Below, piece by piece: positions 1-6,856 of a DNA stretch of 10,362 nt (within the stretch, counting starts at the first letter, position 1; each line of letters begins with the position of its first letter). Both the position numbers and the translations under genes were made by a program. Origin of the DNA: DATKZH01 sp964475955. GTDB taxonomy: Bacteria > Planctomycetota > Planctomycetia > Pirellulales > Thermoguttaceae. Location: positions 1 through 10,362 of the forward strand of contig CAYYZY010000253.1 in the NCBI GenBank assembly GCA_964475955.1, read 5' to 3'. Under the pieces are notes generated by a model that saw nothing but the letters and a program-made list of their open reading frames with translations, was not told where the DNA came from and searched no databases.

Positions 1-446
1 TGGTGCTCGACAACAAGGGCGAGCTCTTCCAGCCGGGCGACTGCCCCGACGCGGCGCTCTACTGCGGCTGGTATTCGCTGGCCAAGTACGTCGACGCCTT
101 CGATTGGCGGCCCGGGGCCGTGGCTTACCACATCGCCAGCTCCGAGGCGGCCAGGCTCCGCAAGCCGGGCGCGAAGGTCTGGTGCAGCGCCATGCTCGAA
201 GACGGCGTCGCGGCGACCCTGGGCCCCGTCGCCGAGCCCTACCTGGCGGCCTTCCCGCTGCCCGACGACTTCTTCTCCCTCCTGTTGACCGGGCGCTACA
301 CGCTGGTCGAGACCTACTACCGCACCAAGCCGTTCAACTCGTGGCAGATGGTGCTCGTGGGCGACCCGCTCTACAATCCCTTCAAGGCCAACCCGGCCCT
401 CGACGAAGCCCACCTCCCCGATCGCATCAAGGGACGAGGTTCATGA
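1..446 (+). CDS. TIGR03790-family protein, C-terminal part (5' end outside window)
   Basis: This is the C-terminal ~148 residues of a gene that begins before the window; the in-frame GTG at position 3 is probably an internal valine. The pattern LYCGWYSL, then a 'GAVAYHI.S' segment, a 'WCSAMLEDGVAATLG...EPYL' segment, and the ending 'SWQMVLVGDPLYNPF' match my memory of the TIGR03790 family, an uncharacterised family of planctomycetes, deltaproteobacteria and acidobacteria. The final GDPLY.PF block resembles the end of gingipain-like/C25 peptidase folds, but no catalytic residue can be judged from this fragment. The stop codon overlaps the start of the next gene (ATGA at 443-446), so the two are probably translationally coupled and in one operon. 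The biochemical function is unknown. Confidence 0.8.
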   Translation, partial: VLDNKGELFQPGDCPDAALYCGWYSLAKYVDAFDWRPGAVAYHIASSEAARLRKPGAKVWCSAMLEDGVAATLGPVAEPYLAAFPLPDDFFSLLLTGRYTLVETYYRTKPFNSWQMVLVGDPLYNPFKANPALDEAHLPDRIKGRGS

Positions 447-1492
447 GTTTCGATCCGTACCGCCGGTGGCTCAAGATCCCGTCGGACCGGCGACCGCCGA
501 CCTACTACGATCTCTTGGGGCTCGCTCGCCGCGAAACCGACCATCGGCGCATCCACGAGGCGGCCCAGGACCGGTACGATCACGTGCGCAAGTACACGCT
601 CGGGCCGGCCGGGCCCGAGCGCGACGCCGCCCAGCGCGTCCTCGGCGAGCTCTCCGAAGCGCTCTATTGCCTGGCCGATGCCAAGCGTCGCCGGGAGTAC
701 GACCGGCAGCTCGATGCCGCGGCCTCCGGCGCCGGGGCGAAGGGCGACCCGTTTCAAGCACTCCAGTCCCTGCTCGACGAGGAGATCGGCCAGTCGCCGT
801 CAGCCGCCGCTCGGCCCGCTCAGTTGGCGTCGAAGCAGTGCCCCCACTGCCAGGCGTGGCTGATCCCCGGGGCCGTCCTCTGCGTGCGGTGCGGCACCGA
901 TCTGCGCACCGGCGAGAAGCTCAGCACGGTCGTCGCCGAGGACGAGGAGGAAGAGCCGGCCGAGTTCGGCGAGCTGCTCGCCGCGGCGTGGTCGAGCCTG
1001 GTGGGCGCGTTTCGCCAGCCGGACGACGGCGACGACCTGCATCGCCGGCCCGCTTCCGACACGGTCGCCCGCGCGAGCACGCTCCTGGGAGTGGCGATCG
1101 CGCTCGGCGTGATGCTCCTGTGCGCCGCTGCGTTGTATCCGTTCGTGTCGCGCATGGTGGCCCACTACCAGATGGACAAGATCGTCCGAAACCTCCATTT
1201 TTCGATGGTCCAGAATCGGACGGGCGGCAAGCCGCCCATCGGCGTCGAGGGGAACGTGCCGATCGCCGCCAGGAAGTTCGCACGCTACCTTCGCCACGCC
1301 CCCTCCTACCTCGCCAAGCAAGAGGGGAAGGAGGGCAGGGCCGCCACGAAGAAGCGCTCGTACTTGCTGCAAATCATCCGGGAGCTGCCGGCCGGCGCCA
1401 ACCTGGAACCCCTGCGCGACGTCCCGTCGGACTGCTTCGCGTACGACGCCGCCCAGGAGGTGCTGGCCCGCGAAGAAGACGAAGACCCGTAG
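443..1492 (+). CDS. Degenerate J-domain-like protein with zinc ribbon and one membrane helix
   Basis: The 349-aa product starts at the ATG overlapping the upstream stop; AAGGGA at 429-434 is a well-placed ribosome binding site, and the reading frame open further upstream (from 104) is a shadow of the previous gene. Residues ~20-90 resemble a J domain (YYDLLGLARRE, then helices, ending KRRREYD). The HPD tripeptide needed to stimulate Hsp70 ATPase is absent between the second and third helices. Residues 133-150 carry CPHC...CVRC, a four-cysteine zinc ribbon followed by GTDLRTGEKL. An acidic patch (166-172) is followed by one hydrophobic segment at ~211-235, so the N-terminal domains probably face the cytoplasm. 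The C-terminal ~110 residues are basic, then acidic at the very end, and unrecognised. Proteins of this plan are frequent in Planctomycetota and their role is unknown. Proximity to an Hsp70-like gene is suggestive only. Confidence 0.85.
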   Translation: MSFDPYRRWLKIPSDRRPPTYYDLLGLARRETDHRRIHEAAQDRYDHVRKYTLGPAGPERDAAQRVLGELSEALYCLADAKRRREYDRQLDAAASGAGAKGDPFQALQSLLDEEIGQSPSAAARPAQLASKQCPHCQAWLIPGAVLCVRCGTDLRTGEKLSTVVAEDEEEEPAEFGELLAAAWSSLVGAFRQPDDGDDLHRRPASDTVARASTLLGVAIALGVMLLCAAALYPFVSRMVAHYQMDKIVRNLHFSMVQNRTGGKPPIGVEGNVPIAARKFARYLRHAPSYLAKQEGKEGRAATKKRSYLLQIIRELPAGANLEPLRDVPSDCFAYDAAQEVLAREEDEDP

Positions 1493-1516
1493 CCGCCCGG
1501 GCCACGCACCGCGGCG

Positions 1517-1592
1517 GGGTGGCCGGGGTCGAGCGCAGCGAGCCCCCGGAAGCCGAGAACTGTGGGCTCGCTGCGCTCGACCACAGCCACCC
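1517..1592. repeat. Large imperfect inverted repeat, likely dispersed genomic palindrome
   Basis: The inner arms GGTCGAGCGCAGCGAGCCC (1527-1545) and GGGCTCGCTGCGCTCGACC (1564-1582) are perfect 19-base complements. Outer arms 1517-1525 and 1584-1592 pair again over most positions (GGGTGGCC.../...GCCACCC), separated from the inner arms by one mismatch. The loop is 18 bases (1546-1563). A transcript would fold into a stem of roughly 28 pairs. It lies between the stop of the J-like gene and the start of the Hsp70-TIR gene. No T-tract follows, so it is not a classical intrinsic terminator. I recall similar palindromes as dispersed elements in planctomycete genomes, but only this copy is visible here. 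Confidence 0.85.
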
Positions 1593-1594
1593 GG

Positions 1595-1648
1595 AATTGC
1601 ACAGATTATCCCCGCGCAAATTCTATTCGCGCACCGTCATCGAGGGGG
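1595..1648 (+). promoter_or_regulatory. Candidate promoter zone and ribosome binding site of the Hsp70-TIR gene
   Basis: After the inverted repeat, bases 1595-1630 are distinctly richer in A and T than the surroundings, as expected of a promoter. Candidate -10-like hexamers (GATTAT at 1604-1609, TTCTAT at 1621-1626) are weak and no convincing -35 partner is seen, so the exact promoter is not assigned. GAGGGGG at 1642-1648 is a good ribosome binding site seven bases before the ATG at 1656 and decides that start. Confidence 0.3.
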
Positions 1649-1655
1649 CGACGAC

Positions 1656-3770
1656 ATGCCAAGCGACGTGGCGGTCGATTTGGGGACGACGAAGTCCGTG
1701 GCGGCCTGGCTCGACCGGGAGGGCCGCTTCCGCCTAATCCCCACCGCCGACGGCGAACCCGCGATGCCCTCCGCCATGCGGGGGCAAGACGGTCCCACGC
1801 CGTGCGGCGACCGGCGCGAGGTCGGTGCGCCGCAACCATCGTCGGCCGAGCCCCGGTTCGCCGCCGAGATCCTTCGGGCGATCAAGGCCAACGCCGAGTC
1901 GTATCTGGGCCGATCGGTCCCGGCGATCGTGGTGGCGCGCCCGGCGTGTTGGTCCCCTTCGCAGGTCGACGATCTGAAGCAGGCCGCCGCTCAGGCGGGG
2001 CTCAGCGTCCGGTTCGTCTTGGCGCCGGTCGCCACGGCCGCCTGGTTCGCCGCGCACTACGGCCAGGGCGAGGCAGCGGTCATGGTCTGCGACCTGGGAG
2101 GCGCGAAGACCGAAGCCGCCGCCGTCGTCGCGCTCCGCGGCGGGGCCCCCCAACTGCGCGCCGCCCGCGGCGACCCGCGCCTCGGCGGCCGCGAGTGGAC
2201 GACCGAACTGGTGAACCTGGTCGCCGAGCGACTGGTCGAACGGCACGGCTTCGATCCCCGCCCGGCGTCCGACGCGCACCGGCGGCTCCGCCAGGCGTGC
2301 GAATCGGCCAAGCGCTCCTTCGCTTGGGCCGACCGGGCTGACGTCGCGCTTACCTGCGACGCCACGACCTACCGAGTGCCCCTCGCCCGCGAGGAGTTCG
2401 AGGCGCGCACGGAAACCTTGATCCGGCGAGTGGTCGACTTGTGCGCGTGGTCGCTGGAGACGGCCGGGATGGACTGGACTCGAATCGACCGCGCCCTCCT
2501 GGTGGGCGGAGGCGCCCGGCTGCGGCGCGTGGCGGCGGCGCTGGAGGAGGCCGCCGGCGTCCCCGTCCAGTTGCCGCCGGCGCCCGAGTTGATCGCGGCC
2601 TACGGGGCGACGCTGCTCGGCGCCGATCCCTCGCGGCAAATCGCCGATTCGGCCGAAGCGCTGGCCGCGCTGGAAGAGTGGGCCGCGGACCAGGGGCGGC
2701 TCGACGAGGCGGAGGTCGGCTTCGAGGCCGCCGCCGACTCGCTCCGATCGATTGCGGTCGACGATCCGGAGGCCGGGCCGCGGCTCGATGCCTGGTGGGT
2801 CGACGTGCTTCAGGCATTGCGCCGGCGCCTCGGCGCCCCGGAACTGGAAGACCTCGGTTGGGCGCCCGAGGCCGCGGGCTGGGCGATGAGCGCGCCCGCC
2901 TCGGTGGCGACGCGGCCCAAGGACACGGGAGCCACCCCGGGCGCCGTGCCGAAGCCGGACCGCGTCCACTTCTCCGTGACGTGGCTCCCCATGGTTGCGC
3001 CCGGCTCGCAACACGTGTTCGACGTTTGGGCGCACCTCGATGAACAGCGTGAGACCGTGATGCAGCGTGCCCGGGACGCCGCGGCCTGGCGCGGCACGGC
3101 GGTCAAATCGAAAGGGCCCGCTTCGGTGCCTCGAAAGACCGAGCTGACCATAGGGCTCCACGCGGAGGGGCTCATGGTCCACACGCCGCACCAGCCGGTT
3201 TTCTGGGAGGGCGAAATCGCCAACGCCGACTTCGTGGTGGAGGTCCCCGAAAATGCGCGCCCCGGGTGCCGCCACGGCTGTGTGACGGTCGACCTGCACG
3301 ATTGTCAAATCGCGCGGATTCGCTTCCCCATTCGAATCGGGCCCGACCGGCCGTCGGGCGGCGAGCCGTCGTCGGCCCACGGCGAGGTGCATCGGAGGGC
3401 GTTCGTCTCCTACGCCAGCGAAGACCGCGACGCCGTCCTCGCCCGGGTGCAGGGACTTCGCATCGGCGCGCCGGACCTGGACGTGTTCCTGGACGTGCTG
3501 TCGCTCCGCGCGGGGCAGGATTGGGAGGCGGAGATCTGGAAGGCGATCGAGTCGTACGACGTGTTCTACCTCTGCTGGTCCGACCACGCGCGCAAGTCCC
3601 CCGAGGTTGAGAAGGAGTGGCGCTGCGCGCTGGCGATGCGCGGCCGCGACTTCATCGCCCCCATACCGCTCGTCTCGCCCGACGAGTGCCCGCCCCCGCC
3701 GGAACTCGCCGACAAGCACTTCTTCGACTGGACCCTCGCCTTCCGCCGCGCAACCGGGCCGGGTGCCTGA
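1656..3770 (+). CDS. Hsp70-like ATPase domain fused to a C-terminal TIR domain
   Basis: The 704-aa product is a predicted cytoplasmic sensor-effector. Residues 1-326 form an Hsp70/actin-like nucleotide-binding domain: phosphate-1 VAVDLGTTKSVAAW (5-18), phosphate-2 VCDLGGAKTEAA (144-155) and adenosine motif ALLVGGGARLRRV (280-292). The IB subdomain region after residue 40 is shortened. Aligned by eye with DnaK, Glu171 is Ala123, Thr199 is Lys151 and Asp201 is Glu153, so hydrolysis may be weak or lost. Residues ~331-410 are helical, partly TPR-like. Residues ~436-562 are a beta-rich module that I recall preceding TIR domains in other multidomain bacterial proteins. Residues ~580-700 are a TIR domain: AFVSYASEDRD (582-592), DVLSLRAGQDWE (613-624) and SPEVEKEW (648-655). 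Glu654 aligns with the catalytic glutamate of SARM1-type NADases. No classical Hsp70 peptide-binding domain is present. Likely role: TIR-driven NAD cleavage in defence or programmed death, inferred. Confidence 0.9.
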   Translation: MPSDVAVDLGTTKSVAAWLDREGRFRLIPTADGEPAMPSAMRGQDGPTPCGDRREVGAPQPSSAEPRFAAEILRAIKANAESYLGRSVPAIVVARPACWSPSQVDDLKQAAAQAGLSVRFVLAPVATAAWFAAHYGQGEAAVMVCDLGGAKTEAAAVVALRGGAPQLRAARGDPRLGGREWTTELVNLVAERLVERHGFDPRPASDAHRRLRQACESAKRSFAWADRADVALTCDATTYRVPLAREEFEARTETLIRRVVDLCAWSLETAGMDWTRIDRALLVGGGARLRRVAAALEEAAGVPVQLPPAPELIAAYGATLLGADPSRQIADSAEALAALEEWAADQGRLDEAEVGFEAAADSLRSIAVDDPEAGPRLDAWWVDVLQALRRRLGAPELEDLGWAPEAAGWAMSAPASVATRPKDTGATPGAVPKPDRVHFSVTWLPMVAPGSQHVFDVWAHLDEQRETVMQRARDAAAWRGTAVKSKGPASVPRKTELTIGLHAEGLMVHTPHQPVFWEGEIANADFVVEVPENARPGCRHGCVTVDLHDCQIARIRFPIRIGPDRPSGGEPSSAHGEVHRRAFVSYASEDRDAVLARVQGLRIGAPDLDVFLDVLSLRAGQDWEAEIWKAIESYDVFYLCWSDHARKSPEVEKEWRCALAMRGRDFIAPIPLVSPDECPPPPELADKHFFDWTLAFRRATGPGA

Positions 3771-3794
3771 GGCCGCGCCCCTTGGGCACGCGAG

Positions 3795-6704
3795 CTACGG
3801 CGCGCCGAAGCACGCGAACGCCGACCAGTAGTAGGGATGCGCGTAGGGCGGTTCGGCGTTACGGGCCGCGACGGGCCGGGCGCTGGGCGACATCTCGCGG
3901 AGCAGACGGTTCAGCTCCTCGGCCGGGCACGCGCGCAGCCAGCGCTGCGCTCGCCAGAGCGCCCGGGCACGCCGGGGCTCCGCTGCCGGCGCGCACGCCG
4001 TGCGATCCGCCCCCGAGTCGTCGGCGAGCAATTCCTCGAAGAACCGCCGCACGAGCAGCATGGTGGGCCCCGATTCGACTTCCCACAGGCTCCCCACGGC
4101 TGTGGCCGCGCCGGCCGCCAGCATGGCCGCGGGCAGGCCGAGCTGCTCGCCGGTGGGGTCGGAAGGGTCGGTCCCCGCGGTCTCGCACGCGGCCAGCACC
4201 ATAAGATGCACTTGGGACAGGTCGAGCTCGAACAGGTCGGCCAGCGTCAGGCGCGACGGCGCACCGCCCGGCTCCGTGCAGGCGATCTCCAATCCCGACA
4301 GCCCCCAGGGATCGTCGACCTCGTAGCAGCCGTGCGCCGCCATGAGCACGATCTCGTGACGCTCCAACGCGCCCGGCGTCTTCCTGCCGCGCGTGGTGGG
4401 GTCGACGAAGCCGGTCAGGCGCGCGAAGGTCGCCCGGCGGTCGGGCCGTTCGGCGCGGGAGCCCAGGATCGTCGGTCGCTCGAACCGGCGCGCCACCTCG
4501 CGGCCGAGCACGTCGAACCAGGGCAGACGGCCCGCCGCCCCGTCGCCGGCCGCGGGATTCTGCACGCAGAGCAGCCGGTCGCCGGCCTGAGCGCGGCGGC
4601 GGCGTTTCAGGCAGCGCGCGAGGATCCGGCAGCTCGGCACGTAGCTGAACGGGCAGTCGTCGTCGGCCCAGACGCGGCGGCCCTGCGCCGACCAGGAGAG
4701 CGCGTGCAGCGGGAGCAGGTTGAACCCCTGGCCCGGCAGGATCGTCAGCGATGCGGGCACCTCGACGCCGGCCCCGGCACAGCACTCGGCGAGCCACCCG
4801 TGAAGCTGCCGCCCGAAGGGTTCTCCAAGCGCCTCCAGCACCTCGGCGATCGCGCCGCGCCACGCGGCGACGGCCTTGCGCCGCACGCGCGCCCGATCCA
4901 CCGGGTGCGCCCGAGCCAGGTCGCCGCCGCGCAGCCCCCGGATCGATTCGTAGCTCCGATACCAGCGGCGGAGCAGGTCGGCGAACTCCGGGGGCCGGAG
5001 CGAATCGAAGCGCCGGGCGGCGACGGGGCGGCCGGGCGGAACGACCACGCCGCAGGCACCCCAGGCCGTCATGCGGAGTGTGACTAGCGCGCTTCCGGTC
5101 TCGTCGGCCAGCCGCTGGAACTCACCGGTCGACGTCGCGCGGCTCCGCGTCGAATCGGCCGCGAGTTGCGCTTCCAGCTCTGCGTGCAGCGCGTGACGGC
5201 GGCGCCGGAGCCGGTCCGCCGCGTCGCGCGAAGCGGCGCACTCGGCCGCCGCCCATCGGTGGTCGAGGTCGCGGAGCCGGGTCACCTCCGGCCGGCGACG
5301 GCGAAGGTCCATCCACTCGGCCAGGTTCTTGGCGCGGCTCACCTCGGCCCAATAGGCCGCCTTCTCGGCGAAGCCCTCGGGCCCGGGCGGAGCGGCGTCG
5401 GCGGGCTCTCCGGCCCTTTGACCGTCGAGCATCACCGCGGCGCCGATCACGCCTTCGTACACGTCGGCGTGCAGGCGCAGCCACGCGCCGCGGGCCATTT
5501 CCGTCTCGCTCTGGGCGAACTCCTCTTCGACCAGCACGGCCGCCGTCTCGAAGTTGCGGTAGGCCGCGCGCAGGTCGTCGGCCTCGACTTTCAGCGAGCC
5601 CAGGTTCAGGTGGGCTGAGATCCGCTCTCGCCGCACATTCAAGGCCCGGTAGCGGTCGACGGCCTCTTCGAGGCACGATCGCGCCCGCCGGAGGTTCTCC
5701 GCTCGCGCACCCCGGCGCCGGGCCGTGTAGGCCGCGCCCAGGTTCATCAGCACCAGCGCGTGCCAGAGCGGCGCCGGGTGCGACCGGTAGATATCGAGGG
5801 CCTCGGCGAAGCACTTCAGGGCGTCCTCCACGCAGTCGGCGCCGCGCTCCGCGTGAAGCATGTAGACGGTCCCCAGGTTGCGCAGCGATTCGGCCCGCTT
5901 CCGGGGCGAGCCCCGGCGAAACTCGAGCGACCGCCGGAAGCACTCGACGGCCATCTCGACGTTGCGCCGCGGCGGCTCGCCAAGCTCCGGCGGCCGATCG
6001 CGGTGGGCGTTCCCCAGGTTGTTCTCCACGTCGCCGCGACGCTCTTCGTACTCGGCGACGCAAAGCCGCCCTCCGCGCCGGGCCTCCTCGAGCGACGCCA
6101 ACGCCTCCTCGTAGCAGGTGCGGCCCGCCTGATGATTGGCCCTCCACGAACCGGCCAACCGCTCCTTGTAGACGTTCCCCAGGTTGTTCCGGAGCATCGA
6201 CCAGTCGTCCGGCGCGTCGGCGCGGCGGCACGCGGCCAACGCCCGCTCGTAGCACAGGATCGCCTTCTCCTGGTTCTCCGCGCGGCTGCCGGCCGGACAC
6301 TGGGCGTAGCCGTTTCCCATCAAGTTGAAGAAGAACTGCCGATCGTCGGCCGACGCCTCGCGCGCCACGCGCTGGGCAATCGACGCGCCCACGGCGATCC
6401 GGATCGGCAGCAGGCGCAGGTCGTCGGCCGGGTGATCGAGCACGTTCAGCCCCAGCTCGTAGCCGGGGTCCGGGTGCATCTCGAAGGCCAGCGCGGCGGC
6501 GAGAAACCCGAGCGGCGGTGCGGCCAACATTCGGGCGCCGGCCAGGGCGTCGATCACCGGGTCCCACGCCCCCTCGCGCCGCAATCGCTCGAGAAACGCG
6601 GGGGCCCGCACCTCGGCCGCCGCACGGTCCCAGGCCGAGGGATCGGCCGCCACCCGCCGGGCGAGTGCGAGGAGCGGATGCGCGTCGTCCAGCGGCGTGG
6701 TCAT
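3795..6704 (-). CDS. TPR-CHAT protein (caspase-like protease of the CHAT family)
   Basis: The 969-aa product starts at the ATG at 6704, nine bases after GGAGGAG. The frame stays open to 7637, but that part lies antisense to the next gene and is not coding. The N-terminal ~120 residues are helical and unrecognised. Residues ~121-395 hold six TPR-like repeats (NLGN.Y ... A..CY..AL) whose landmark glycines are at 130, 176, 231, 278, 323 and 369, a period of about 46 residues, longer than the classical 34. A charged helical linker (~445-520) follows. The CHAT domain (~610-969) contains ILPGQGFNLLPLHALSW, MAAHGCYEVDDPWGLSG with catalytic His791, and MVLAACETAG with catalytic Cys840, and ends HPYYWSAFACFG. 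The dyad is intact, so a cysteine protease is predicted. CHAT proteases (for example Craspase TPR-CHAT) are activated by partner or ligand binding to their TPRs; the trigger and substrate here are unknown. It converges on the Hsp70-TIR gene. Confidence 0.93.
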   Translation of the reverse strand: MTTPLDDAHPLLALARRVAADPSAWDRAAAEVRAPAFLERLRREGAWDPVIDALAGARMLAAPPLGFLAAALAFEMHPDPGYELGLNVLDHPADDLRLLPIRIAVGASIAQRVAREASADDRQFFFNLMGNGYAQCPAGSRAENQEKAILCYERALAACRRADAPDDWSMLRNNLGNVYKERLAGSWRANHQAGRTCYEEALASLEEARRGGRLCVAEYEERRGDVENNLGNAHRDRPPELGEPPRRNVEMAVECFRRSLEFRRGSPRKRAESLRNLGTVYMLHAERGADCVEDALKCFAEALDIYRSHPAPLWHALVLMNLGAAYTARRRGARAENLRRARSCLEEAVDRYRALNVRRERISAHLNLGSLKVEADDLRAAYRNFETAAVLVEEEFAQSETEMARGAWLRLHADVYEGVIGAAVMLDGQRAGEPADAAPPGPEGFAEKAAYWAEVSRAKNLAEWMDLRRRRPEVTRLRDLDHRWAAAECAASRDAADRLRRRRHALHAELEAQLAADSTRSRATSTGEFQRLADETGSALVTLRMTAWGACGVVVPPGRPVAARRFDSLRPPEFADLLRRWYRSYESIRGLRGGDLARAHPVDRARVRRKAVAAWRGAIAEVLEALGEPFGRQLHGWLAECCAGAGVEVPASLTILPGQGFNLLPLHALSWSAQGRRVWADDDCPFSYVPSCRILARCLKRRRRAQAGDRLLCVQNPAAGDGAAGRLPWFDVLGREVARRFERPTILGSRAERPDRRATFARLTGFVDPTTRGRKTPGALERHEIVLMAAHGCYEVDDPWGLSGLEIACTEPGGAPSRLTLADLFELDLSQVHLMVLAACETAGTDPSDPTGEQLGLPAAMLAAGAATAVGSLWEVESGPTMLLVRRFFEELLADDSGADRTACAPAAEPRRARALWRAQRWLRACPAEELNRLLREMSPSARPVAARNAEPPYAHPYYWSAFACFGAP

Positions 6705-6713
6705 CGCCCCGGT

Positions 6714-6732
6714 CTCCTCCCCGTCGACGGGG
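6714..6732 (-). promoter_or_regulatory. Palindrome overlapping the ribosome binding site of the CHAT gene
   Basis: CCCCGTCGACGGGG (6719-6732) is a perfect 14-base palindrome. On the minus strand it runs directly into GGAGGAG (complement of 6714-6720), the ribosome binding site for the ATG at 6704. It could be an operator or could partly mask the binding site in the mRNA. The 152-bp gap to the upstream gene (6705-6856) shows no clear -35/-10 pair, so the CHAT gene may be read from the upstream gene's promoter or from an unrecognised one. Confidence 0.35.
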
Positions 6733-6856
6733 CTCAGGACTCGCGTGGGAATTGCCCGACGATCTTGGGAACCACGCCCTCGGGCGCGAAGGGTGTGGCG
6801 GCCCCAGGGAACACGTCCTTCGTTGCGACGTCCCCGTATTGTCTGGATCGCTAAGG

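Noticed and set aside
1734..3719. 661-codon open frame on the minus strand opposite the Hsp70-TIR gene
   Set aside because: It is a GC-rich antisense shadow: composition dominated by Arg, Gly, Pro and Val, no motifs, while the plus strand encodes clear Hsp70 and TIR motifs.
3750..3794. Shared terminator between the convergent Hsp70-TIR and CHAT genes
   Set aside because: Only a weak five-pair GTGCC/GGCAC dyad is present, without T-tracts on either strand, so a terminator is not supported.
3837..5087. 416-codon open frame on the plus strand opposite the CHAT domain
   Set aside because: It is antisense to the catalytic His/Cys region, with no recognisable domain and no ribosome binding site.
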